Positions 1-34,279 of a stretch of DNA of 64,000 bases are shown here, piece by piece. Both the position numbers and the translations under genes were made by a program. Under the pieces are notes generated by a model. The model ran no database searches and was not told the DNA's origin. It saw only the letters and a program-made list of their open reading frames with translations. Numbering within the stretch: position 1 is the first letter of the stretch; the number at the start of each line of letters is the position of its first letter. Origin of the DNA: Sipunculus nudus (Eukaryota; Annelida; Sipuncula; Golfingiida; Sipunculidae); contig CM049310.1 in NCBI GenBank assembly GCA_026874595.1, positions 78,859,056-78,923,055 of the forward strand. The letters are read 5' to 3'.

Positions 1-386
1 AGACATATTGTTATTATATAGTTTTAAGCCAAACATTCAAGAGTTTCTTTTTATGTGAATATCCAAGAATTGCCAGAAAAAGTTTTTAATTACCTGCAGA
101 TGTGTAATTTATGTACATAATATTTGTCATGTCACCACCATGCCCTCCTGGCAGGTCCCAGGATAGTTAAGAGAGACATTTTACAGAGACATGTTTAAGA
201 GAGACATTTTTAAGGGACATGTTTAAGAGAGACATTTTTATAATAAATTTTACTGGGTAATCCTTGTCTTTTTAATGTTTTAGAATTATTTTACACTTTA
301 AATGAACTTGAAATTATGGGCTTTAGCAGATTTAGGGAAAATACTTGTAGGTTATTTTGACTCTAGCATATATATATAAATACACA

Positions 387-409
387 TATGTATGTATGTA
401 TGTATGTAT
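387..409. repeat. TATG tetranucleotide microsatellite
   Basis: About six copies of TATG in a row, preceded by a short TA run. A simple repeat with no sign of function. Confidence 0.85.
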
Positions 410-484
410 TATACATGTACCTCACAACTGAGCAGCCTGTATGAAGGTTGGTTTTGTAAGTTATATATTGAAGAGATTGTATTT

Positions 485-735
485 GCATTACTCTCTAAAG
501 TTTGTATTATACAGATGGCTAATTGGCATTTTCTTTGTGAAGTTTGTATTATACAGATGGCAAATTGGTATTTACTTTCTGAAGTTTCAACAAATGGCAA
601 ATTGGTAACTAATGGCTAATGTTATTAAATTTCTGTAGTTTAAACAAATTACTAATTGTTATTTACTTTCTGAAGTTTAAACAAATGGCTGTTTGGTATT
701 TACTTTATGAAGTTTATATGGATGGCTAATTGTTA
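485..735. repeat. degenerate 40-50-bp tandem repeat
   Basis: Five or six diverged units built on the phrases GAAGTTT, ACAAATGGC and AATTGGTATTTACTTT follow one another. The short frames read through it on both strands are by-products of the repeat. A related short direct repeat based on AAGAGAGACATTTTTA sits upstream at about 170-240. Confidence 0.6.
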
Positions 736-801
736 TAGGTTGATGCTGGTTGATGCTTCATGCATCAGCTGATTGTTGGGTTTGTTGTTTGTTTGTTACA
801 G

Positions 802-861
802 AGATTTGATAAAAATGGAAATGTGGAGTCTATTAAAACCTATGATATTGATACCAACTGA
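802..861 (+). CDS. possible last coding exon of an upstream gene (partial)
   Basis: A strong acceptor (T/G-rich tract ending TTACAG at 801) is followed by 19 open codons and a TGA stop at 859-861. The frame reads R-F-D-K-N-G-N-V-E-S and ends Y-D-I-D-T-N, a polar tail. I do not recognise the protein. The rest of the gene would lie left of the window or in exons I could not pick out at 1-780. The exon is too short to be secure; a chance acceptor plus open frame is the alternative. Confidence 0.45.
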   Translation, partial: RFDKNGNVESIKTYDIDTN

Positions 862-1044
862 TGAATTAAAAAGGGCAGATTACAAGAATACCCCAAAGTG
901 CGACATATTTAATTCATTTATAAATACACAACCTGTATAATGTCCATCTCAAGACCATCACATATAGGAACCAAAATGTTTTAAGCAGATATGAACAGTT
1001 TCAGTCTCAAGGTGATATATTTCTACAAGCAGCCTGTACTATTT

Positions 1045-1390
1045 ATTGTCCCAAGCATCCACTGAACAAGGGAAATTGATTTGGGTTTGTCTGTCCCTCT
1101 GTCTGTCTGTCATATTTTCAATTCTGTGCGATAACTTTCCTTATTGTTATCTGATTTCATTCAAATTTGGGAAACTGATTGCTCTTGTGCATACCTTGGT
1201 TGGGATTAGTTTTGTAGTGTCTGTCTGAAAATTTTTTATCACCAGCTCCAAAACAAAAAAATTTCCCTTTTGTTCAAAATTCACAACAAAAATTATGACA
1301 TGTGGAGACATCTTCAGGTGACAATGAAACTAAAATGTGGAGATATTTTCAGGTGAAATTACAAACTAAAACATATTGAGAAGGCTTGTT
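1045..1390 (+). repeat. dispersed repeat family 1, copy A
   Basis: This segment matches, in reverse orientation, the segment at about 12666-13020. Shared landmarks are TTTCATTCAAATTTGGG, ACCTTGGTTGG, TTATCACCAGCTCCAAA, GGAGACATCTTCA and ACATATTGAGAAGGC. The match spans roughly 340 bp with many substitutions, so it is an old repeat. No coding capacity is evident; the 60-codon frame here is part of the repeat. Confidence 0.75.
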
Positions 1391-2696
1391 GGTAGTAGAA
1401 ATTGGTTTGAAATACAGATTCATTGAGATAAAAATAAAAAGACTTATGATCAATTTTATTAAGTACCTTCCATATTGACCTGAAATCTTCTGTATAGAAT
1501 TATACCTAAAATATTGACAGAGTAAATTAATTCTGACTTCTAACTCACTCTGAAAAGTCAAGGTAGTGACCAGGACAGTGACATAACACATCGCACTAAG
1601 TTTTGTTTTAATGCTGTTTTTTTGTGCACCATTCTTCTTATATCTCTGACAGATTAAGAATAATTTATTTGGATAATCTGGCTTCTTTCCTGGCTTCTTA
1701 GGATGTGCATACATATTCATTTGTGATCAATTAATATAAATGTAAAAATATAACTTATTTAATTGATTATTAAAGAAAAGGACCAATCATCAATATAATT
1801 GATTTATTAGAAAGCCACCACTATTGATATTTTATAACCTACTGTGATATATCTGCAGTATTTGTTTATGTGGGGTATACAAATTTCCAGAGTAATATAT
1901 GCCTTTAACTTTAAGAATTACAATCAAGCCTGTTCCAGGGCATTCATCTTTATTTTAGCCTATTGATTTTAAACCCTCATATGGTCCACTGAATTTTATA
2001 TAAATATATGAGGATATTTATTTTCTTAATACATCTTTATACAATTTATTATAAATATTCATTTATACAGGATAAAATTTCCCAGGGTATTTTGCAAATT
2101 CAAATCAAGACTTTTATAATTAAAAGTCTGGACATCAACTGTACATACTGTGTAACCAGAGGGGGTTTTTCACTCAAAGTTCATACAGCTAGGTATGGAT
2201 TTTATCAGAGACAATTGAACTTCTTGTTTTTAGGTTTTGTGCAGAATACTTGAATTATAAATTTGTTCTTGGTAAGAATTTTACTCATTTTAAGTTAATG
2301 GAAATTTTTAACAAAATTTATTTTTAAAACAATTTTTTTATATCAGACAAGGATTACATTTGATGTATATATATATATTTTATACAGGCTTTTTTATGCA
2401 TATTTACATTGAACAATTACGCCTCTTAAGATCCTCTAGCCCGTTGCAGGCAATTGTTACTGTATAAAGTTGCAAGACACTCAATACATACCAGCCAACA
2501 AATGACAGCTTGCTGGGCAAGCTTAAATTCAAATGTGTAATGAACGTTTTAACTTGTTATATTGCCTTCTTACAGTTAACACAGAGGGGTTATAAAGGAA
2601 TGAAACTGCTTTGCTCTTGTTGCCCTCTTGCAGTTTATACTATGCTTTCATTCACGTATTCCATATCTTCATATATTGGTTAACTTGTAGAAGACC

Positions 2697-2702
2697 AATA
2701 AA
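2697..2702 (+). terminator. candidate polyadenylation signal AATAAA
   Basis: An AATAAA hexamer about 1.8 kb after the stop of the possible terminal exon at 802-861. It is the kind of signal expected at the end of a long 3' UTR, but the hexamer is common by chance in AT-rich DNA. Confidence 0.2.
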
Positions 2703-2784
2703 AATCTTATATGAAAGGATTTTGCCTTAATTACTTGTGCTTGTGTGGTGTAAGCACCACACACTCTAGTGTGGGAAATGGACA

Positions 2785-3410
2785 GTGATCTGTATGTCCT
2801 TGTGGTTTTCGGAGTATACACGTCCTTGTGGGGTTTGAAATCTCTTATCTGGGATGTGCAGTGTCATGCATGTCCTCGATAGGGTTTTCAAAGTCTACTT
2901 TAGGAGGTAGAAAGTTTTCAAACTAGTCCTTGTGGGGTTTCTGAAATCCCTAAATCTATGGGATAGACAGGGGCATGCATGCATGATTTTTATAATCTCT
3001 TTATCTTAGGGATAAACTGGCATACGTCCTTGTGGGGGTATTTGAAGTTTCTAAATATGAGAGGTGGAGTGATCTTGAAGTTGGCAGTGTAAAACTAGAA
3101 GACTGACAAATTTCTAAACCACAGGTTGGAAAATGGCATGCATGTTCTTATATGGTTTCCAAAGTCTTAAAATCTGGGAGGCCAGTGGCGTTTTTAAGGC
3201 TCTAAACCTTGGACATGTCATCCAAGTTCTTGTGGGGTTTTCAAATTCAGGGGGGGGGGGGGCATGGCCCTTTGTGGGGTTTTCGAAGTCTAATAAACTA
3301 GAAATATGTCATTGTGGGGAAGAACTACCCCTACCCAGCTTTTCTCCAAATATATTCTTAAAGCTGGCAGTATAAAACTAGAGGACCAACAAATTCATGA
3401 GGATTCAAGG
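2785..3410. repeat. degenerate minisatellite built on GTCCTTGTGGGGTTT
   Basis: The phrase TCCTTGTGGGGTTT or a close variant recurs at irregular 60-110-bp steps, usually followed by AAATCT, TCTGGGA and GCATGCATG. A longer phrase around GGCAGTGTAAAACTAGA appears near 3083 and again near 3365, giving a higher-order step of about 285 bp. The 80-codon frame inside it is a product of the repeat. Confidence 0.65.
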
Positions 3411-4744
3411 ACTAGAATGGCATAGTTTTTGCACGGCAAATACAGAACCCCCCCCCCCCCATGGGCTCATCCCAAAATACGAGGAATAAAAATATGCACC
3501 ATCTCCAAAATTATGGTGTTTCGGAACACATGTAGAAATCTACAGATGAGACCTTGAAGATAAAGATAATGGTCACCAGTTTCAAACGTCTCTGAGAATG
3601 TGATGGAATGAACAAGTGTGTAAAATTAGAAGAAAGGATATACAGTACTTAAAAGTTACTGGGCCAAAATTATTCTAGCATTCTGCAGAATTTACCTTGA
3701 AGATGCAGAGAACATGGGAGAACACAACAGGTGTGTCAAATCTGAGGAAAACATCTTCAGTACTTCAAAAAGTCATGTGGGTCACAATAATTCTACAATT
3801 CACCAATGAGGAGAGTCATGAGACCCACAAGATGCCCCTACTACCTTCATGAAAAGTGCATCAGTATGAACAGTATGGACTATCCCATATTAGTATTTTT
3901 CGAGATGATGCCAAGTACCATCAACAAGCTTGATCTATGGTATCAGTGGTCCAGGACCTTTTCATCAGCTCGTGTCACACTGGAAAAGCTCATTCAAGGA
4001 GAGAGGAATGACAACTAGATATGAGATAATAGGCACTCAAGTCATTTGTCAGAGATCCAAAGCTTCCCTAACTTATCATATCTACAGCATGGATGGTTAC
4101 AGAACAGGCACACACAACACAATGGACTCATTTTCAAATACAAGCACAAGTTAAGCAGACAGATTCACTGGAGAGGAGTTTATTTGACATTAAGTTACAG
4201 GTGAATTGGGATCTTCTATTTGCCAGGCAGGATGACACCATCAAACTGAAAAGATAGAAGCAAATATTAAAGAAACTATTAAACTGAGAATAATGTTCAC
4301 TCTACTTACCACTTGTAATTAAAAATCTATTATATTATTCAAAGTAAATTTTAAAACTTCACACGAATAAACCTTGACCAAATTGGTCACTTGTATAGTT
4401 GAATATGAAGCCTGTCACTGACAATGCCATTACTTATGCCTTACCTAGAAATTACAACAAGGCCTACAGGCCTAATGCAAACCTGTGCAAAGTTTGGGAG
4501 TATGAATGGAGGTTTATTTTTTAAAATTAATATTGATCCTCTGAAGTCCTGCATATCTACCTTAGTCATTATGATTTCAGCAAAATGGACGTTTTGGACC
4601 TGCAAGTTTCAGACTAGGACATTTTAAAACTGGAATATGGGTAGTCAACTACATGTATCCGAAGAAATCAGAGTGGAACGGGTGAAGTGAGGCATGGATT
4701 AAGTGGCAAGGGGAATACAATGAGGTGTGTTGCATTAAAGCATG

Positions 4745-6060
4745 GATGTCTGCAGCATAAACGTGAATGTAGGTAGTGCCACCTGTCATAAAATTGAGAA
4801 AATTGTCCAGGATGTATAAACCTGCAAAATTTCAGGTGGATAAGTCAAACCACTGCTGAGATATGAGTGATTTTATCCCAAGGCAGATGAACAGATGTAC
4901 GCTGTGCATCATTGGTTGCAGGTGGCGCCACCAGTTTTGCCTATGATGAAGAGCTATGTGAGACCTATACACATGCAAAATTTTGGCCAAATCAGTCAAA
5001 AGGTTCCTGAGATATGAGCTTAGATGTCTGCAGACTAAACCTGAATGTAGGTGGTGCCACCTGTCATAAAATCGAGAAAATTGTCCAGGAGGTATAAACC
5101 TGCAAAATTTCAGGATAAGTCAAACTACTGCTCAGATATGGGTGATTTTATCCCAAGGCAGATGAACAGATGGACGCTGTGCATAAAAAGGTTGCAGGTG
5201 GCGCCACCAGTTATGCCTATGATGAAGAGCTATGTGAGATCTATACACATGCAAAATTTCAGCCCAATCGTCAAATGGTTCCCAAGATGTGAGCTTGGAT
5301 GTGTGCAGAGTAAACCTGAATGTAGGTGGCGCCACACTTCATAAAATTGAGAAAGCTGTCCAGAATGTATAAACCTGCAAAATTTCAGGTGGATAAGTCA
5401 AACCACTGCTGAGATATGAGTGATTTTATCCCAAGGCAGATGAACAGATGTACGCTGTGCATAAATGGTTGCAGTGGCACCACCAGTTTTGCCTATGATG
5501 AAGAGCTATGTAAGATCTATACACATGCAAAATTTGGGCCTATGGGTCGAAGGGTTCCCGAGATATGAGCTTGGATGTCTGCAGAGTAAACCTGAATGTA
5601 GGTGGCGCCACCTGTCATAAAATGGAGAAAGCTGTCCAGGATGTATAAACCTGCAAAATTTCAGGTGGAAAAGTCAAACCACTTCTGAGATATGAGTATT
5701 TTATCCCAAGGCAGATGAACAGATGGACACAGTGCACAAATGGTTGCAGGTGGCGCCACCAGTTTTGCCTATGATGAAGAGCTATGTCAGAACTATACAC
5801 ATGCAAAATTTCAGCCCAATCGGTCAAACGGTTCCCAAGATATGAGCTTGGATGTCTGCAGATTAAACCTGAATGAAGGTGGCGCCACCTGTCATAAAAT
5901 CGAGCAAGCTGTCAAGGATGTATTAACCTGCAAAATTTCAGGTGGAAAAGTCAAACCACTGCTGAGATATGATTATCCCAAGGTAGATGAACAGATGGAC
6001 GCTGTGCAAAAATGGTTGCAGGTGGCGCCACCAATTTTAGTGTATGTTATAAGGCTATCA
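4745..6060. repeat. 277-bp tandem array, about five units, palindrome in each half-unit
   Basis: Five units of about 277 bp follow head to tail. Each contains ACCTGCAAAATTTCAGGTGG, TGAGATATGAG, CAGATGAACAGATG and CCTATGATGAAGAGCTATG. Each has two copies of the palindrome GGTGGCGCCACC or a near match, starting at 4772, 4921, 5050, 5197, 5325, 5474, 5601, 5749, 5878 and 6021, so spacing alternates between about 148 and about 128 bp. Several open frames of 60-113 codons are created by the array and are not genes. A variant palindrome, GGTGGTACCACC, lies nearby at about 6677. Confidence 0.9.
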
Positions 6061-6159
6061 AAGGGCTACATTTGTGTATAATTTTTAGCCTGATCGGTCA
6101 AACGGTTCCCGAGATAGGTGGGTTTATGTGTGGAAACAGTTGCACAAATGGACGCTGGG

Positions 6160-8260
6160 CAGCAAGGAAAGGTCAGAGGTCAACAAAAAATGAGGGAGCA
6201 GCAGTTCACATGTGACCTGATGATAAACTGATTCGCTTAAAATGCAAACCAGGTTTTTTCTGAAAGATTTAGTTCCAATAATCTGGGAATTCTGCATCTC
6301 TACATTGTGTCCAGACGTCTAGATGCTTTGTTTGGACGTCTAGACACATTGTCTAGACACCAACCAGAGCCAGGTCAGTTGCCATGGTGATGTCTAGACC
6401 CCACCTGTTTGTACTGAGTGACCTCTTGACTTGGCTGCTGAAACTCAGCATGTGGTCAAATCTGTATTCAAACACAGAAGGCCCTTTTCAATTGGCTACA
6501 ATGCTTTATTAAAGCTGTATTTACCCAATCTATTCTTATAAAACTGGCAGAACCCTACCATAGAATAATTCTTGTAAAGTTTAAACCAATCAGCTAAACA
6601 GTTTCATCATAAATCAGGGTATAAGCTAGAAGAGTTTAAAATTACATTTTCGCTAGTAAAAAACACATCAATGTAGGTGGTACCACCAATACCTCAATTT
6701 CAGATATGACATATGTGACAAACATTGGTATAAAATTTGGTGATGATAGCTCTAGCTGTTTCTGAGATTTTAATTTTAGTCTGCTTTTTTAGACAGATGA
6801 GTAAGTTCAACCTCCTGTAACTTGGCCAAAAATCTCCAAACTGGAACCATTCGAACAAACTTGAGAGAGATTGTTCAAGGGATCATTTCTGTGAAATATT
6901 GGACAATTTGGCTGGACAGTTTCGGAGAAGAAGATTTTTAAAGCTTTTTTACCTTTTTCCCCTATAAAATCTGTGAAAATGCAGTTAGAAAACAAGGGAC
7001 CTATGGGTCACGACGCTCAGCTGTTATATATGATAAGAAAATATTATTTAGAAATGAGGCACATGCTGGTTTTGTGTGGTAATAAATATAAGCTGTATTA
7101 TGAGTTGTTGTTGTTTAGCTTATGTATGATTTTGATAGTACCTTTGGAGACAGGGAAGAGGATTGATTTCATTTATTTTATTAACAAATGGAGTACTACT
7201 GTCACACAGATTTTGACTTGGCCATATAACTTATAAGCAGAACATATAATATAAGAGTTTAACTATTTATTAAAAAAATTACAAATATTGTCCCAAATAT
7301 AATTTTTATTAAAAATAATAAGAGAATCATATGATTTTTTAAAAAAGAAATATAACTGATATGATTATTAAAATAATATTAAAGAATATATTCATGAATG
7401 CATTTTGAAAGTATTTGCACGAGTATTCATATACTTTCATTTTTACCTGAATTCCCATTCTTTATGCAAGAAATTTTATAATGGAGTACATAATCATATT
7501 CGTATTTAAATACAATTACAAAGTATTCGCACCATGTCTGGTATTTATTCAGTTTTCACCAAACAATGATGTTGAGAATCCAGAATATACAAAATTCACA
7601 CATTTAAATAATGATCATAAGTACCTGGTTTTATGGCTTTTATTTATATTAAAAAATAACTGTAAAAAATTCATTTTGGACTAATTTCACATCAATGTAC
7701 ACATTAGACACAGTAGGAATCTAGATTAATATTATCACCTGCATCTTTGTCTATCATTAATTTCCTTCATATAATCCTTAATGATTAGTAATGAATAATA
7801 TGATTTACTTCTTTATCATTAAAAATGAACTGAAAAATGCCATAGGTGACTGCATGGTGTTATTTGGAATATGTGACATTCTACCCATCGATACAAGATT
7901 CTTATATCATCAGTAACTGCAAGTTAATTTCCTGTTATTATAAACTAACAAATTCCATTTCTATTTTTCTTTAATTTGTTATTAAAAACCAATAAAAATT
8001 TATTAATTTATTGTTTATTGTTATGTTGTTGGTTAAAACTACTAGATGAGTTGGGTTGAACACCTGAATCAACTGTGGCTGGCCATAAGCTGCCTGGATT
8101 CTCCCCTCAAGCGTGCATAATTTGATGAAAGGTCAACAAGGGCAACATACAGGTGACTCAAGAGGGGCTGGAGAGAGCCAAAGTCTGACAGGGTCTCATA
8201 AAAAACATTAATAAAAGCTACAATATTTGGCAAATTTCTTTCAGCTTTCTAAACTAAAAA
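6160..8260. other. AT-rich stretch without recognised genes
   Basis: No exon, RNA gene or clear mobile element was recognised. A cluster of four TCTAGA sites lies at 6318-6398. The short open frames at 6973-7236 and 7481-7684 have the composition of random AT-rich sequence (rich in I, Y, K, F and N) and no family resemblance. Confidence 0.5.
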
Positions 8261-8269
8261 GCTGAAATC

Positions 8270-8790
8270 CTTATGTGTGCATGATATGAAAATTATATCA
8301 ACAGTGCTCACGGGAAACAAACGTGCCATGGTCACAGTTGGGCAAAATTTAAGGTACTAATTTTATATTTATACTAATAACTTATAAAATTTGAAAAATT
8401 CAGAACTAATTTTGGGTATTCAATTGAATCTTGATTAAATAATGTTACATCCCTGGCAAAAAAATCTCTAGCTTCAGCAATGCCCTTGTTAAGGGAGTAA
8501 ATATATTTCTTGATTTTTTACAAAGTGCATTATGTTTGGGCCCATAACTTAAAAAAAATACACAATACTGACATCATTTCTGGCATGTGCATAGTGAATG
8601 TATAGAAAAATATGTATATTATATATGATCAAAGTCAGATCAGTGGTTTTGATATTAGGCAGTCTTAAAGTGTAACATTGGGTTTTTAATGGAAAAATGA
8701 AGTTTTTCATTGATATCTCGAAGGAATTAAGTCCTAGTGACCAAATTCTTGGCATGGTAGGGGATTTTGGAGAAATCTAACTGTATGCCA
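8270..8790 (+). repeat. dispersed repeat family 2, copy A
   Basis: Direct duplicate of 8935-9480. Shared landmarks in the same order are AACGTGCCATGGTCA, AGTTGGGCAAAATTTAAGGTA, CATTATGTTTGGGCCCATAAC, TTTCTGGCATGT and GGTTTTGATATTAGGCAGTC. The two copies lie about 0.66 kb apart and have diverged considerably. Confidence 0.8.
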
Positions 8791-8934
8791 AATTTAAGGA
8801 ACTTAAGAGCTGAAGCTCGGGAGCTGAGCTCGAGCAAACTGCATAACACTAGCAATATGTGACATGGTGCTTGAAAACTTGAATAAAATCTACAGTTTTT
8901 GATCAACTGGTTTCAAATTTTTGGTGTTAACAGT

Positions 8935-9480
8935 TGAAATGCGAACAAAAACATGCTGTGAAAATTAAATCCACAGCAGTTACAGCAAAAAAACGTGCCA
9001 TGGTCAAAGTTGGGCAAAATTTAAGGTACCAATTTTTTATTTTTGCTAATATTTTTAAAAATTTAAAAGATTTTGATCTAATTTTGGGTATACAATTTAA
9101 TTTTGATTAATAAAAGTAATATTACTGGAAAAAAAGTGCTTAGCTTTAACAAGTTTTGTGTTAAGTGATAAAATTTCTTTCCTGATTATTTACAAAATGC
9201 ATTATGTTTGGGCCCATAACTTTTTTAAATTAAATAATACAGACCTAATTTCTGGCATGTACATAGGAATTATATAGAGGATTATTTATAGGAAATATGA
9301 GGAAAAACAGATGAGTGGTTTTGATATTAGGCAGTCCTAAAGTGTGAAAATAGGTTTTTAATAAAAAATTGAGGTTTTTCCTTAATTTCTCAAAGGAATG
9401 AAGTCGCAAAGACCCAGTTTTCGGCTTGGTAGGAGATCTTGGGGACATCTAACATTATGCTGAATTTTGGATTCCTAGGT
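8935..9480 (+). repeat. dispersed repeat family 2, copy B
   Basis: Second copy of the element at 8270-8790. It runs on into a tail with ACGGACGGACGGATGACGGAC and then TATAGTCAGCTGAGC near 9510-9575. A comparable GACGACGCATGACAGACGAC tail is found near 9675-9700, so a third, truncated copy or a related element may follow. No transposase frame is visible. Confidence 0.75.
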
Positions 9481-9984
9481 CTTATGGTTTTAAAACGTGC
9501 CACATCTACGGACGGACGGATGACGGACAATGGACCACGACTATAGCTCAGATGACTTATAGTCAGCTGAGCTAAAAATAAACAAAATCTGATAGTTTTT
9601 CAGATGACTGATTATTTGCAAAAAATTTAGTGATGCTAGCTTCTGCCTTTTTTGAGATAGCTATGGTTAACGTACAGACGACGCATGACAGACGACCCCG
9701 CACCATCGCATAAGCTCACAGGTTCGCTAAAAACCCCAAAATTACTTTGTTTTATGGTATAACTCTGTGCTGGCACATGGAAAGAATATTCTTAATTCAA
9801 TTTAAGCAACAGTAGGAACAGATTTATTTTTACTACATAAAAGTCAAATTTTGAATTAAAATGACACCCAAATAATTCCATAATCACTAAACTCCCTCCA
9901 GCTGTCCATAACAGGTCTTTCAGGATCTCCTATTGAGGGAATTTTTTTTTTTAATCCCAGTGATTTCAGACTGACTAGAGGCAG

Positions 9985-10140
9985 CCACAAGATGAAGTGT
10001 CCCATCGTATTTGTATCAAGCTGCCTGTGTGATCTAACAGCTTGGGTTGCAATAATGATAGTTGCTTTAGCACACAACAAATTACAAAACAAGACACTGG
10101 CATTGGCTTGCCAGGGCCTTGTGCCGTGTGTGCAGAAAAT
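9985..10140 (+). repeat. dispersed repeat family 3, copy A
   Basis: About 150 bp that matches 11518-11665 in the same orientation. Shared phrases are TTTGTATCAA, CTGCCTG, AACAGCTTGGGTTGCAA, ATTACAAAACAAG and CAGGGCCTTGTGCC. It lies directly downstream of the last recognised RPL11 exon. Confidence 0.75.
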
Positions 10141-10193
10141 GGTTAAATTTTAATTTGTGTCACGTTTAGTTTCTGTGCCCATGAGATACCTAC

Positions 10194-17043
<6,850 letters not shown>

Positions 17044-17054
17044 GGTGTTAAACC

Positions 17055-17065
17055 GGAAAAGGAAG
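17055..17065 (-). promoter_or_regulatory. TOP-like pyrimidine tract of RPL11
   Basis: On the RPL11 strand CTTCCTTTTCC, eleven pyrimidines, lies 11 nt before the ATG. Transcripts of ribosomal protein genes normally begin at a C in such a tract, which makes their translation mTOR-dependent. The true start site would have to be mapped. Confidence 0.6.
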
Positions 17066-17704
17066 TCAATGAGGGTTCCCCAAATAGACTATAAAACTAA
17101 AGCGTTATACGGAATCGAATATTATAGAGTTATTAATGTAAATATTTTTTAATTTTATTGTTTTTAAAAGTTATATAAAATTGATTTGCAACGCAAAATC
17201 ATATATGAAAAATATTTTCTCTTAGATTTGGGGTTTTTGTGTGAAAATATTGTTTTTAATACATTAAAACCAACTGTTAACTCTGTATCATAATATTTTG
17301 GCATAGCCCTAGGATTTGTGTGATTACAGTAAAACAGATAGATCAAAGATATGATAATTCTAATTATTATGATAAAGACATCAATGGCATCAATAAAACA
17401 TCCATGGTCTTTTTTTTAGTTTTTACCAAATGAACGATAGAGTGGCAACACCAAATCTAAATTGTTAATGTTTTTGTGGAATACCCCTTCATACTGTTTC
17501 ACTCGTCCCTTGGGGTGCTTGCCTCATGTAAAATGAAACACTGAGCATTTATAAATAAATAATTTAATCAGAGTCTATTTGAAAGAGTAAATCACGAGCA
17601 GTGCAGAACCATGTAGGTATTTTTTGGGGTGATGTACATTTTGAGTTCCGTAAATGAATTTGGGTTTTGTCGCATAGAACTGGGACACGGGATTTGAAGC
17701 GAGA

Positions 17705-17718
17705 TTTGTCATGGCAAC
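17705..17718 (+). promoter_or_regulatory. RFX X-box-like site upstream of DRC1
   Basis: TTTGTCATGGCAAC matches the X-box consensus RYYNYYWWRRNRAC at 13 of 14 positions (first base deviates). The right half-site GGCAAC is perfect and the central AT spacer is standard. It lies 77 bp before the DRC1 ATG, where ciliary genes usually carry RFX-bound X-boxes. Confidence 0.65.
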
Positions 17719-17794
17719 ATCTAAATACTCCATGACTTGAGGGCCATCCGTATATTACAGCTTCCTGTGGAATAACACACTGAACGACTGAACG

Positions 17795-33698
<15,904 letters not shown>

Positions 33699-33847
33699 TG
33701 TAGGAAATCACCACCAGGTGTCAGTGCATGCTGAGACCAGTTTTAGCCCTCACACAGACTATTTTATCCAATGACTGCATCTATTGTCTGTATACTGTAT
33801 GACATTCCTGTACAGTGAAGCAAGTGTGTTGTGATGTACATATCAGA

Positions 33848-33853
33848 AATAAA
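33848..33853 (+). terminator. DRC1: DRC1 polyadenylation signal
   Basis: AATAAA 150 bp after the DRC1 stop codon, followed by T- and GT-containing sequence. The short 3' UTR it implies fits the position. Confidence 0.7.
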
Positions 33854-33914
33854 GAGATATAATAATGTTATCCTTGTCTTATCTTAGGTCTTGTATATTT
33901 AACTCTGCTTAAGC

Positions 33915-34275
33915 AGACGGTTGTTTTTAGACAAGATGTATTATGGTATACCCACCGTCCATCTGTCCATTATCTTTGACCAGGGCTTTTTTAAACAAAA
34001 TTCCTTGTAACTACTGAAAAATAGATAATCAAGCCTGATTTCGATTATCAGGCATAATCCACAATTTAAATAAAGTCAGAGGTCACTAGGCTTTTTTGTG
34101 GTGTCCCCATGATAACTTGCCAGGAATATGATGAATTTTTATTAAGTTCAATTCTGGGCAAAATCAATGAACATTTAATGAAAGGATGGAGGATTATGGA
34201 TTTTCATGAAACTCATTAATATTTACCAATAGTTTTTCACCTGAATTAAATTCTCGGCAATATCTGTGCACTTGT
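33915..34275 (-). repeat. dispersed repeat family 5, copy B
   Basis: Same family as 29215-29655 and in the same orientation. It carries the family terminus ATTATGGTATACCCACCGTC with CCATCTGTCCAT, whose reverse complement ends copy C near 59870-59895. Confidence 0.75.
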
Positions 34276-34279
34276 CGGT

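Larger units (their letters stand above)
862..4740. other. non-coding stretch, mostly repeats
   Basis: No convincing exon was seen. The stretch is AT-rich, with a dispersed repeat at about 1045-1390, a degenerate minisatellite at 2785-3410, a 12-base G run near 3251 and a C run near 3450. A loose duplication (3520-3660 against 3670-3800) shares phrases such as TACAGTACTT. Part of it could be the 3' untranslated region of the gene ending at 861. Confidence 0.5.
17044..17794. promoter_or_regulatory. shared divergent promoter region of RPL11 and DRC1
   Basis: The 751 bp between the RPL11 start codon (minus strand, 17043) and the DRC1 start codon (plus strand, 17795) must contain both promoters. 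It holds the TOP-like tract for RPL11 and an X-box for DRC1. Most of the middle is AT-rich, with no TATA box that could be assigned. No other gene is visible in it. Confidence 0.6.

Noticed and set aside
5051-6215. Open frames of 67-113 codons on both strands, some with similar peptides
   Set aside because: They are translations of the 277-bp tandem units; the similarity between them comes from the repeat, and none has exon signals.
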